Notes: a model not told the origin generated them from the letters alone. Shown: positions 1 to 5,733, counted from the stretch's first letter. The stretch: DNA of 23,830 nt from 2-02-FULL-48-14 sp964356195 (GCA_964356195.1 CAYHGP010000018.1:1-23830); one strand, 5' to 3'. Numbers and translations: made by a program.

Positions 1-13
1 AGCGATTTTGCAC

Positions 14-101
14 AACTCGTTTCTATGCGAAGTGTTTACGCATAATGTACAGGAAAGGGGTGTATATGTGAAATTGGGGAAAGGTGAAATAGAAACGAGT
101 T
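14..101. repeat. 13-bp perfect inverted repeat upstream of the recombinase module
   Basis: AACTCGTTTCTAT at 14-26 is matched exactly by its reverse complement at 89-101, with 62 bp between the arms. The enclosed DNA includes an 11-mer, CGCATAATGTA (39-49), that equals part of the XerC-arm and centre of the classical E. coli dif site. The XerD half (52-62) does not match. The stretch 1-170 contains no credible gene. An attachment or regulatory region for the nearby tyrosine recombinase is an inference from position only. Confidence 0.5.
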
Positions 102-130
102 GGGCGAGGGCGCAAGTGAAATGGTGAAAT
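68..130 (+). repeat. four GTGAAAT direct repeats in 8-bp phase
   Basis: GTGAAAT occurs at 68-74, 84-90, 116-122 and 124-130. The start-to-start distances are 16, 32 and 8 bp, all multiples of 8. They lie in the otherwise empty leader of the first paralog gene and partly overlap the right arm of the 14-101 inverted repeat. They could be protein-binding iterons for a recombinase or regulator. The heptamer is short and AT-rich, so chance is possible. Confidence 0.35.
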
Positions 131-170
131 TTCAGGTTTTTGTCAGGCGAAAGTGGCTAGACTTTAATTT

Positions 171-584
171 ATGCGTGTTTACGAAACAAATGTTAAGAAA
201 ATTATAGGGACAAGTTTCCCTGAAGTTAGGAAAAGAGCCTTTAGGTTTTATACTGTAATTAAGAAGAAATCGAAGAGAAAGCCCTATGTTCGGTCTGCCT
301 ACTTTAAAAAAGATAAAATTTTCCTGGAAGTATTTTGGAGCCATGTCTTTGAGAAGAAAAACTACTGGGATCAGATTCGAAGGATGAAGTTTTTTCCTTG
401 TGCGATTGAATTGATCCAAGGGTCTAGGTTTGAACCTATTTCAAAAGAAAATCCAAATAAAAAAGGCGAAATTCTTCATCGATTTATCGGTAAGAGTTTT
501 GAGGGAGATGTCTTCTTTGTTCAAATCAAAGAAGACAAGGCCAATGGGAGAAAATTTCTAATTTCAGTTTTTCCGGAACAATGA
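171..584 (+). CDS. conserved protein of unknown function, paralog copy A
   Basis: This 137-aa basic protein has no family I can name with certainty. It aligns without gaps to the second copy at 1514-1927 (about 84 of 137 residues identical by eye). The best conserved blocks are residues 38-47 (PYVRSAYFKK), the FW.H.FEK region near 54-62, RRMK at 69-72, EILHRF at 99-104, VQIKED at 115-120 and a C-terminal LIS(V/I)FP. The compact alpha/beta look with a late 'VQIKED..GRK.LIS' strand pair is reminiscent of RelE/barnase-like small nucleases, but no catalytic set is proven. The ATG at 171 is chosen because copy B starts identically with an ATG at the homologous position. A conserved hairpin follows the stop, and a tyrosine recombinase gene comes next on the same strand. 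Confidence 0.75.
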   Translation: MRVYETNVKKIIGTSFPEVRKRAFRFYTVIKKKSKRKPYVRSAYFKKDKIFLEVFWSHVFEKKNYWDQIRRMKFFPCAIELIQGSRFEPISKENPNKKGEILHRFIGKSFEGDVFFVQIKEDKANGRKFLISVFPEQ

Positions 585-585
585 A

Positions 586-638
586 AGAAAGGCCTTCCGC
601 TAATTGTGGTATATGAACCACGGGCCAAAGGTCTTTCT
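586..638 (+). repeat. gene-associated hairpin element, copy A
   Basis: Right after the stop of copy A, an 11-bp stem pairs AGAAAGGCCTT (586-596) with AAGGTCTTTCT (628-638), with one G-U pair. Inside it lies a second hairpin, GTGGT (606-610) with ACCAC (617-621), around an ATATGA loop. No T-run follows, so a standard terminator is unlikely. A related element with two 1-nt indels follows copy B at 1928-1979. The inner stem and the CCGCTAA flank are conserved, while the outer stem is degraded in copy B. The TGGTATAT in the inner hairpin also resembles an extended -10. It could be a folded recombination site, an RNA element or simply part of a duplication. Confidence 0.55.
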
Positions 639-694
639 GAACTAATTTTATTCCACTTAAGAAAAATGTCAATTTTAATCTTTAAACCTCACTT

Positions 695-1510
695 ATGGAT
701 ACCAATGAAGCATTAAAACAAATGGCACAGGATTTGCGCCTAAGGAACTACAGTCCGAAAACGATTCGAGCCTATTTAAGTTGTGTGGAGACGTACTTGA
801 AAGCCAAGGGTGGAGTGCTCGGTTACGATGAAAAGCATTTAAAGAATTTTCTCGAGGACAAGCTGGGGAAAGGGGCGGCGCCGGAGACGGTGAATGTTTA
901 CTTGAATTCGGTAAAGTTTCTCTACAAAGAAGTTTTGAAGTTTCGAGGGGAAATTGAGCTGCGGTTTGCGCGGCGGAATTTAAAACTTCCGGTGGTGCTG
1001 TCTAGAGAAGAAATCAGGAGAATTTTAGAGGTGGTGAGCAATAAGAAGCATCGCTGTCTGCTGGCCTTGGCTTATGGAGCGGGTTTGAGAGTGAGCGAAG
1101 TGGTGGCTTTACGGGTGAGAGACATCGATTTTGAAAGGGATATGGTTTGTGTGCGAGGCGGCAAGGGAGGAAAAGATCGGGTGACGCTTTTGCCGGAGAA
1201 GTTATTGGGTAATTTACGAGAGTGTGTTGTTGGAAGAGAGGGGGTTGCGTATCTTTTTGAAAGTGAACGTGGCGGGAAGCTGCATTCGCGGTCGGCTCAA
1301 AAGGTTTTTGAAGCGGCTTTGTGGCGCGCCGGGATTCAGAAAAATGCCACGTTTCATTCGCTTCGTCATAGTTTTGCGACGCACTGTTTGGAAAACGGTG
1401 TGGATATTCGTTATATCCAGAGTTTGCTCGGGCACAACAATATTCGCACTACGCAGCGTTATACGCAGGTGAGCAATCAGCGAATTTTACAGATTAAAAG
1501 TCCTTTGTAA
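695..1510 (+). CDS. tyrosine recombinase / integrase (Xer- or integron-type)
   Basis: This 271-aa protein is a complete tyrosine recombinase that cuts and rejoins DNA through a 3'-phosphotyrosine link. Residues 1-85 form the SAM-like core-binding domain (NYSPKTIRAYLSCVETYL at about 18-35). The catalytic domain has all expected residues: R132 in GAGLRVSE, K157 in the GGKGGKDR hairpin, H221-x-x-R224 in HSLRHSFATH, H247 in LLGHNNIRTTQ and nucleophile Y256 in RYTQVS. It ends in an IKSPL tail of the kind seen in single-Xer and integron-like integrases. Length fits XerC/D/A, and the extra patch typical of IntI is not evident. It is bracketed by the two paralogs and stops 3 nt before copy B, so the two are probably co-transcribed. 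It could be a chromosomal Xer enzyme or the integrase of a mobile unit. The window alone does not decide. Confidence 0.93.
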   Translation: MDTNEALKQMAQDLRLRNYSPKTIRAYLSCVETYLKAKGGVLGYDEKHLKNFLEDKLGKGAAPETVNVYLNSVKFLYKEVLKFRGEIELRFARRNLKLPVVLSREEIRRILEVVSNKKHRCLLALAYGAGLRVSEVVALRVRDIDFERDMVCVRGGKGGKDRVTLLPEKLLGNLRECVVGREGVAYLFESERGGKLHSRSAQKVFEAALWRAGIQKNATFHSLRHSFATHCLENGVDIRYIQSLLGHNNIRTTQRYTQVSNQRILQIKSPL

Positions 1511-1513
1511 TTT

Positions 1514-1927
1514 ATGCGTATTTATCAAACAAAGGCGGGGAAACTTCCCGGGACGGAATTTAAGGAAGTACACAAACGAGCTGTCCGCTTTTATAAACAA
1601 GTTATTAGTGGTTCGAAAAGAAGGCCTTACGTACGATCCGCTTACTTTAAAAAAGAGAAAATCTTTTTAGGTTTATTTTGGCAACATCTTTTTGAAAAAG
1701 AAAACTGGAAAGACAGAGTACGTAGAATGAAGTATTTCCCTCCGGGGATTGAGCTCATCAAGAGAAGTCACTTCGAGCCAAAGTCTAAGGAAAATCTGAA
1801 TAAATCGGGTGAAATTTTACATAGGTTCTCCGGACTTACTCGAGCTAATGAACTCTTTCATGTACAGATTAAAGAGGATAAAAAGTCGGGGCAAAAGCAC
1901 CTCATTTCCATCTTCCCGGACTTATGA
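1514..1927 (+). CDS. conserved protein of unknown function, paralog copy B
   Basis: This is the second 137-aa copy of the protein at 171-584. It has equal length, needs no gaps and is roughly 61% identical by eye. It keeps PYVRSAYFKK, FW.HLFEK, RRMK, EILHRF, VQIKED and LISIFP. The most divergent parts are residues 28-33 and 106-112, which suggests these are loops. Its ATG lies 3 nt after the recombinase stop, within a TAATTTATGCGT stretch that is shared with the start of copy A. Coupling to the recombinase is therefore likely. The divergence at protein level shows the duplication is old and that both copies stayed intact, so both are probably under selection. Function is unknown; a DNA- or RNA-acting role is only a guess from the basic composition. 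Confidence 0.75.
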   Translation: MRIYQTKAGKLPGTEFKEVHKRAVRFYKQVISGSKRRPYVRSAYFKKEKIFLGLFWQHLFEKENWKDRVRRMKYFPPGIELIKRSHFEPKSKENLNKSGEILHRFSGLTRANELFHVQIKEDKKSGQKHLISIFPDL

Positions 1928-1979
1928 AGAAAAGCCCTCCGCTAAGTGTGGTATATAAACCACGGCCGAAGACCTTTCT
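1928..1979 (+). repeat. gene-associated hairpin element, copy B (upstream of comEC)
   Basis: This is the homolog of the element at 586-638. It begins at the nucleotide after the stop of copy B and retains the inner hairpin GTGGT (1948-1952) with ACCAC (1959-1963), the CCGCTAA flank and the distal CTTTCTGA. The outer stem pairs well only over AGAAA with TTTCT. From its last T (1979) to the comEC ATG at 2007 is 28 nt, exactly the distance from 638 to an ATG at 666 in copy A. TGGTATATA at 1949-1957 resembles an extended -10 box and could serve comEC. Confidence 0.5.
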
Positions 1980-2006
1980 GAGTTCATTTTACCCCTCACT
2001 CATTCA

Positions 2007-3197
2007 ATGTCAAATATGATCCTTCCACTCCTTTCAGCTCTGGCTTTTCTCTCGGCGCTTTCGGTCGCGATTTTGACGGATTTTTCACTGCCGTCGTGGA
2101 CGTGGTTTTTTGCGATTGTTTTCTTGTTTAAGCATCCTAAAATTGCGGTGGTTTTGTTGGCGATTTTATTGGGATTTTGGCGGGTGGATTTTTATGAAGG
2201 GCAAGCGGTTCAGGATGTTCCGGTGGGGGAATTTGTTTCGCTGGAAGGCGAAGTGGTGGAGGAAATTGATGTGCGTAGCGATCAACAGAAAATTACGGTG
2301 GAGACGGAATATGGGCGAGTCTTGGCGAAGATTTCTTTGTATGAAAATGTGCAGTTTGGTGATCGCGTGAAGCTGTCCGGAATTTTGGAGCGTCCTTACG
2401 AAGGTGAAGATTTTTCCTATGGAAATTATTTGGCGCGTTACGGAATTTGGTTGGTCATGGGGCGGTGTTCGGTAGAGGTTTTGGAGTCGGCGAAATTTTC
2501 GCTACGCGGGAGTCTTTATGCGGCTAAGAATGGGATGCAAAACTACATCAATCGTTTGTATTTTGAGCCGGAGGCGAGCTTCGTTTCCGGCTTGCTGCTG
2601 GGAAGTCGGAGGGGGATGCCTGAGGATTTAACGGATGCGTTTCAGCAAGTGGGACTCACTCATATTGTGGCGATTTCCGGCTACAATATCAGTCTTGTTA
2701 TTGCGGTGATTTTTTCTTTNNNNNNNNNNNNNNNNNNNNNNNNNNNNNNNNNNNNNNNNNNNNNNNNNNNNNNNNNNNNNNNNNNNNNNNNNNNNNNNNN
2801 NNNNNNNNNNNNNNNNNNNTTGATGACTTTGAGCGCGCAAATCACGACGTTTCCGTTTATGCTTTTTTACTTCGGGCGGCTTTCTGTGGTGTCCCCGCTG
2901 GTGAATGTTTTAGTGGCGCCGTTCCTTCCGCTTTCCATGCTTTTTTCGGCACTGTCCTTAGTTTTTGGGATGCCGATGGTTTTGATCGCTAGCTTCTATT
3001 TGCAGATTGTGGAAGAGACTGCGCTGCTTTTTTCAAAACTTCCGTTTGCTCAAATCCCTCTTGCTTTGGATGCACTTGGTTTTGGCCTTTGTTTGGCGGT
3101 GCTGAGCTTTGGAATTATGTCTTTTTATAAATCCACACTGGCCCGAGCTTTCGGTCTCGAATGCGGGGGAGTTCTTTCCAGGGTTTTAGGCCTTTGA
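2007..3197 (+). CDS. comEC: ComEC/Rec2-type DNA uptake channel, interrupted by an assembly gap
   Basis: ComEC forms the inner-membrane channel that passes single-stranded DNA into the cell during natural transformation. The N-terminus has two hydrophobic segments (about residues 5-60), then an OB-fold-like soluble region (about 75-160). The competence-domain hallmark GLTHIVAISGYN sits just before the gap at 2720-2819. After the gap come LSAQITTFPFMLFYFGRLS and further membrane helices. The frame is open on both sides, but the 100-N gap is a placeholder. The family spacing between these motifs suggests that more than 33 residues are missing. There is no C-terminal metallo-beta-lactamase domain, as in many short ComEC proteins. 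The 3' end overlaps the convergent methyltransferase gene by 83 bp. The first codons resemble relict sequence at 666-694, indicating that the duplication upstream reached into this gene. Confidence 0.85.
   Translation: MSNMILPLLSALAFLSALSVAILTDFSLPSWTWFFAIVFLFKHPKIAVVLLAILLGFWRVDFYEGQAVQDVPVGEFVSLEGEVVEEIDVRSDQQKITVETEYGRVLAKISLYENVQFGDRVKLSGILERPYEGEDFSYGNYLARYGIWLVMGRCSVEVLESAKFSLRGSLYAAKNGMQNYINRLYFEPEASFVSGLLLGSRRGMPEDLTDAFQQVGLTHIVAISGYNISLVIAVIFSXXXXXXXXXXXXXXXXXXXXXXXXXXXXXXXXXXLMTLSAQITTFPFMLFYFGRLSVVSPLVNVLVAPFLPLSMLFSALSLVFGMPMVLIASFYLQIVEETALLFSKLPFAQIPLALDALGFGLCLAVLSFGIMSFYKSTLARAFGLECGGVLSRVLGL
2720..2819. other. assembly gap (100 N) inside comEC
   Basis: Exactly 100 N, matching the other three gaps, so the length is a scaffolding convention. 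It removes the core of the competence domain between the AISGYN motif and the SAQ helix. Confidence 0.97.
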
Positions 3198-3648
3198 TTT
3201 GAAAAGCATGAGACACAATGAGTGCGCCTGGTTTGAGCTGGGGAAGTAAATAAGTTTCCATTCGGTTCATGGAATGGTTGAGAAGGTAACAGAAAATAAC
3301 ATCGGCATCGCTCAAGTCTTTTTTCCAAAAGTTTCCAAAACGGAGCTTGGCTTTGCTGCGCCAGAAAATGCTCAAAAATTTTGCCCACAACCACACGAGC
3401 GGAGAAAATTCATAACCCACGGCAATGGCTCCATATTGTTTCGCGGCTTTGTGTACGAGGCGACCGTCGCCGCTGCCCAAATCGTAAACTTTCATTCCCG
3501 GTTTTAAGTTTGCCGCTTTGAGCATTCTTTCCACTTGTTCCATTTCAGTCGGTACAAAAGGGGCTCCCGCAATCATTGCGTACGTTGTGGGAATGAGGAA
3601 AATTGCGTAGCCGGCGAGTTCGAGTAGGGAATAGTGTGGAAGAGTCAT
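3115..3648 (-). CDS. membrane-anchored class I SAM-dependent methyltransferase
   Basis: The product has one N-terminal membrane helix (LLELAGYAIFLIPTTYAMIA) followed by a Rossmann-type methyltransferase domain. Motif I is VYDLGSGDGR. The acidic end of strand 2 is in GYEFSP, and a later strand reads GALIVSHAF. The order 'membrane helix, GAPFVPT, VYDLGSGDGR, YEFSPLVWLWA' recalls the FAM173/ATPSCKMT protein-lysine methyltransferases and their bacterial relatives. The substrate is unknown. An upstream ATG at 3696 would add 16 residues, but it lies only 6 bp from the divergent start at 3703 and inside that gene's likely promoter. I prefer the ATG at 3648, which begins MTLPHYSLL. The 3' end overlaps comEC by 83 bp on the opposite strand. 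Confidence 0.8.
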   Translation of the reverse strand: MTLPHYSLLELAGYAIFLIPTTYAMIAGAPFVPTEMEQVERMLKAANLKPGMKVYDLGSGDGRLVHKAAKQYGAIAVGYEFSPLVWLWAKFLSIFWRSKAKLRFGNFWKKDLSDADVIFCYLLNHSMNRMETYLLPQLKPGALIVSHAFQIKGLKPWKELPRIRDRKLGPVWIYKKT

Positions 3649-3676
3649 TGCGAAAGGAAAGTTGTGAAGGTAAAAT
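3648..3676 (+). promoter_or_regulatory. candidate promoter for the 3703 membrane-protein gene
   Basis: TTGCGA (3648-3653), a 17-nt spacer and TAAAAT (3671-3676). The -10 ends 26 nt before the ATG at 3703, a distance typical of other candidate promoters in this window. Confidence 0.45.
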
Positions 3677-3702
3677 GCACTTATTCTTAACGCCATTCAA
3701 CA

Positions 3703-4110
3703 ATGTTATTCTTCAAAAGTAAAACTATTTCGCACAGGCAAGCAGCCATGATCGGTTTCGTTTTGGCTATTCTTTCTTTGCTCACCACGGGGCTCGCGGT
3801 TTTTATTTTCCCGCTCTTCGGGGCATGGCTCAATGTTCATGGTGTTTATGAACTCGATTTGTTTCTCCTCGCCTTTATTTTTATATTTTTCTGTGCGGTT
3901 CAAGGACTTCTTTTGTTCGGGTTCCCTTTATACTATGCCCAGGACAAGAAAAGCCACATGACCGGATTTCGAATTTTGTTTTACGCGCTTGTGTGGATGA
4001 TTGGGATTGTTCTTCTAGTTGGATCTCTCCTTGTTCCGGTGAGCGTGCAAACTTCTTACACTTTGGATGAGTTGAGCCCTGTGGAGGATACAACTATTGT
4101 TACCGAGTAA
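3703..4110 (+). CDS. small three-helix membrane protein, unknown function
   Basis: This 135-aa protein has a short basic N-terminus (FFKSKTISHRQ) and three hydrophobic segments near residues 15-42, 52-78 and 90-112. An acidic tail (LDELSPVEDTTIVTE) follows. By the positive-inside rule the N-terminus is probably cytoplasmic and the acidic tail outside. No family is recognisable to me. It has its own candidate promoter and a strong terminator 10 nt after its stop, so it is probably a single-gene transcript, divergent from the methyltransferase. Confidence 0.7.
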   Translation: MLFFKSKTISHRQAAMIGFVLAILSLLTTGLAVFIFPLFGAWLNVHGVYELDLFLLAFIFIFFCAVQGLLLFGFPLYYAQDKKSHMTGFRILFYALVWMIGIVLLVGSLLVPVSVQTSYTLDELSPVEDTTIVTE

Positions 4111-4120
4111 TTGAGTAAGT

Positions 4121-4152
4121 AAAAAAGCCGCTTCCTGAGAAGCGGCTTTTTT
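4121..4152. terminator. bidirectional rho-independent terminator
   Basis: A perfect 13-bp stem pairs AAAAAAGCCGCTT (4121-4133) with AAGCGGCTTTTTT (4140-4152) around the loop CCTGAG. It has an A-run on one side and a T-run on the other, so it works on either strand. It sits between the convergent genes ending at 4110 (+) and 4171 (-) and is the clearest terminator in the window. Confidence 0.95.
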
Positions 4153-4170
4153 GTGTGCTAAGAAGTTTAA

Positions 4171-4368
4171 TTAAGCTTTCTTGAGCATTGGGAGACCGGT
4201 GCGTGGGTTTTCCGTCACCTTGTATCCATCTGGAAGAGCGTCGAGCGCATCGGCTTTTTCCGTGCGAGCGAAGTAGTAAATTTGTTGCTTGCGTCCTCCG
4301 CGAAGCGTAACCATCTTTCCATGAAGGAAATAGGTCTGTCCTTTCTTGTTTGTGACAGCGTATGCCAT
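4171..4368 (-). CDS. small conserved protein, 65 aa, unknown function
   Basis: The short protein starts MAYAVTNKKGQTYFLHGK and ends TGLPMLKKA. Its middle part reads TLRGGRKQQIYYFAR and DALPDGYKV. It is basic, has no signal peptide or membrane helix, and looks like a compact beta-rich fold. I believe similar short proteins occur in other bacteria, but I cannot name a function. It has a good candidate promoter (4399-4426, minus strand) with tandem octamers next to the -10, and shares the bidirectional terminator at 4121-4152. It is therefore an independent and possibly regulated unit. Confidence 0.7.
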   Translation of the reverse strand: MAYAVTNKKGQTYFLHGKMVTLRGGRKQQIYYFARTEKADALDALPDGYKVTENPRTGLPMLKKA

Positions 4369-4398
4369 AAACTGTTGGGTTAGGGGTAAACTGGAGGA

Positions 4399-4426
4399 AT
4401 TATATCAGGTTCAATCAGGTTTGGAA
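4399..4426 (-). promoter_or_regulatory. promoter of the 65-aa gene
   Basis: On the minus strand, TTCCAA (4426-4421), a 16-nt spacer and TATAAT (4404-4399). The -10 hexamer is a perfect consensus and is preceded by TGA, giving an extended -10. The -35 is weak. The -10 ends 30 nt before the ATG. Confidence 0.65.
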
Positions 4427-4483
4427 GGTCTTCGCCTTGCACAATTTTTAGATTATGTCGTTTTTCAGTGTATTTAACCTGAT
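4404..4483 (-). promoter_or_regulatory. AACCTGAT octamers at the promoter (candidate operator)
   Basis: Two AACCTGAT octamers on the minus strand (4421-4414 and 4411-4404) are spaced 10 bp apart, one helical turn. They fill the promoter spacer, and the second runs into the TATAAT box. A third copy in opposite orientation lies at 4476-4483. This geometry fits binding by a transcription factor that blocks or aids the promoter; no regulator is identified. Confidence 0.4.
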
Positions 4484-4546
4484 GGGAAGGGGCCCTGTTT
4501 TTTGGCTTTTTACGGCCATTCTGTCCTCAAAGTGGTCTTTTTTGTC

Positions 4547-4594
4547 GGCCGTAGGCCGTAGGCACTCGCCTCTGCTCGGCACTCGCCTCTGCTC
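4547..4594 (+). repeat. GC-rich nested tandem repeats
   Basis: GGCCGTA occurs twice in tandem (4547-4553, 4554-4560). It is followed by two exact 17-bp copies of GGCACTCGCCTCTGCTC (4561-4577, 4578-4594) and the start of a further unit (GCCT). An inverted TACGGCC lies at 4511-4517. The block stands just before the tRNA-Glu promoter. It could be a dispersed intergenic repeat family; no second locus is present in this window. Confidence 0.7.
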
Positions 4595-4602
4595 GCCTGG
4601 TA

Positions 4603-4630
4603 TTGACTTGGAAAGATGAAACCATATACT
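4603..4630 (+). promoter_or_regulatory. promoter of tRNA-Glu
   Basis: TTGACT (4603-4608), a 16-nt spacer and TATACT (4625-4630), both close to consensus. The tRNA begins 26 nt after the -10. Confidence 0.8.
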
Positions 4631-4656
4631 AGCTCTGCCCTGCTACAGTTCAAGAG

Positions 4657-4731
4657 GGTCCCATCGTCTAATGGTTAGGACAACAGGTTTTCATCCTGTA
4701 AATCGGAGTTCAATTCTCCGTGGGATCACCA
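4657..4731 (+). tRNA. tRNA-Glu (anticodon UUC)
   Basis: The 75-nt cloverleaf has acceptor strands GGTCCCA (4657-4663) and TGGGATC (4721-4727) with one G-U pair, a D-arm with GTCTAATGGTTAGGAC and anticodon stem ACAGG/CCTGT (4683-4687, 4695-4699). The loop TTTTCAT gives anticodon TTC at 4690-4692. The T-arm contains GTTCAATTC, the discriminator is A, and CCA is encoded (4729-4731). It is the substrate of the GluRS encoded at 19157-20428. Confidence 0.96.
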
Positions 4732-4752
4732 CTTTCGCTTCTGCTCTCTTTG

Positions 4753-4761
4753 TGCGATACT
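4753..4761 (+). promoter_or_regulatory. candidate extended -10 for the DUF4349 lipoprotein gene
   Basis: TGC followed by GATACT (4756-4761) ends 24 nt before the ATG at 4786. The region 17 nt upstream (TTTCGC, 4733-4738) is a poor -35 and abuts the tRNA 3' end. Read-through from the tRNA promoter is an alternative. Confidence 0.35.
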
Positions 4762-4785
4762 CTTCGCAGCTCTTAACACATCGTC

Positions 4786-5673
4786 ATGAAACTCAATAAA
4801 CTGTTCGCCGTCTTCGGCCTTTTTGCGCTTTTGTCCGGTTGTAGTTTTTTGGGTACGCGATCTTCAGAGGAGGGCTACTACCCTGTAACTACTGGTTCTG
4901 CCGGCTATGCTCAAGACTCAATGATGGTTTCTGACTATTCCGAGTATGAGGAATCGAGTTACAAATCGAGTAGCATTGTGGACAACGGGGGCTTTGTGGA
5001 GGGTGTTGATCAGAAAATCATTAAAACGGGAAATCTAAGCTTGCACGTTGAGGATGTGCGGGAAACGGCGGATGCTGTTAAAGCCACGGTGCTTGAATGG
5101 GGTGGGGACGTGGACAGTTCCAGTGTGACCCGTTATGACAATTATTATGTCGGGTATCTTACTATTCGAGTTCCTTCCGATCAATTTGATGCGGCCATGA
5201 CGAGTCTTAAGGAAATGGCGGTTTATGTGGATTCCGAAGACACCAACGCGCAGAACGTTACGGAAGCCTACATGGATTTGGAGGCGCGCCTTACGAATTT
5301 CAAAGCGGAGGAACAGCAGTACTTGGATATTTTGGATCGGGCGGTTACGGTGGATGAAACTTTGCAAGTCACCAGCGCTCTTTCTAACGTGCGGTACCAA
5401 ATTGAAAGCTTGGAAGGGCAAATCAAGTACTATGATTCGAACGTGTCTTACTCAACCATCAATCTTACTCTCAGCGAAGATGCCAGCGTGAGTTCCACGA
5501 CGGAAACCTGGAAACCGCTCAGCACCGTGCGTGAGGCGACCAGTGATTGGATTGTATTTTTACAGGGCCTTGTGGATCGAGTGATTTACTTAGCGATCTT
5601 TACCTGGCCTCTTCTCTTGATTGGATTTAGCTACTGGATGTGGCGTCGAAGTCATGGCACAAGGCGGAAGTAG
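4786..5673 (+). CDS. DUF4349-family lipoprotein
   Basis: This 295-aa envelope protein begins with a lipoprotein signal (MKLNKLFAVFGLFALLSGC; lipidated Cys at 19). A Ser/Tyr-rich linker follows to about residue 75. The DUF4349 domain then spans about 78-235, recognised by IIKTGNLSLHVEDV, GGDVDSSS, LTIRVPSDQFDAAM, YMDLEARLTNFKAEEQQYL, TVDETLQV, VRYQIESLEGQIKYY and STINLTLSED. The middle part (about 165-215) is probably a coiled-coil hairpin. A membrane helix (about 262-282) and basic tail RRSHGTRRK close the protein. It could thus be tethered at both ends. The role of DUF4349 proteins is unknown, and envelope-stress or assembly functions are only guesses. It is monocistronic downstream of tRNA-Glu and convergent with nth. 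Confidence 0.88.
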   Translation: MKLNKLFAVFGLFALLSGCSFLGTRSSEEGYYPVTTGSAGYAQDSMMVSDYSEYEESSYKSSSIVDNGGFVEGVDQKIIKTGNLSLHVEDVRETADAVKATVLEWGGDVDSSSVTRYDNYYVGYLTIRVPSDQFDAAMTSLKEMAVYVDSEDTNAQNVTEAYMDLEARLTNFKAEEQQYLDILDRAVTVDETLQVTSALSNVRYQIESLEGQIKYYDSNVSYSTINLTLSEDASVSSTTETWKPLSTVREATSDWIVFLQGLVDRVIYLAIFTWPLLLIGFSYWMWRRSHGTRRK

Positions 5674-5693
5674 GGTATTTGCAGAGTAAGAGG

Positions 5694-5707
5694 CTGTTCC
5701 AGAACAG
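5694..5707. other. 14-bp palindrome between convergent genes
   Basis: CTGTTCCAGAACAG has 6-bp perfect arms around a 2-bp centre. It lies in the 60-bp gap between the DUF4349 gene and nth. AATTT follows on the plus strand, so it may act as a weak bidirectional terminator. It also resembles a LexA-like operator in shape, but no promoter is adjacent. Confidence 0.35.
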
Positions 5708-5733
5708 AATTTACAGGTTGGTTTGACCAAAAG

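Noticed and set aside
586..638. The hairpin after paralog A as a rho-independent terminator or a canonical integron attC site
   Set aside because: No T-run follows the stem, and no GTTRRRY/RYYYAAC core boxes are visible, so neither standard label fits.
5694..5707. Palindrome CTGTTCCAGAACAG as a LexA/SOS operator of nth
   Set aside because: It lies at the 3' ends of two convergent genes, not at a promoter, and the spacing does not fit the known LexA boxes exactly.
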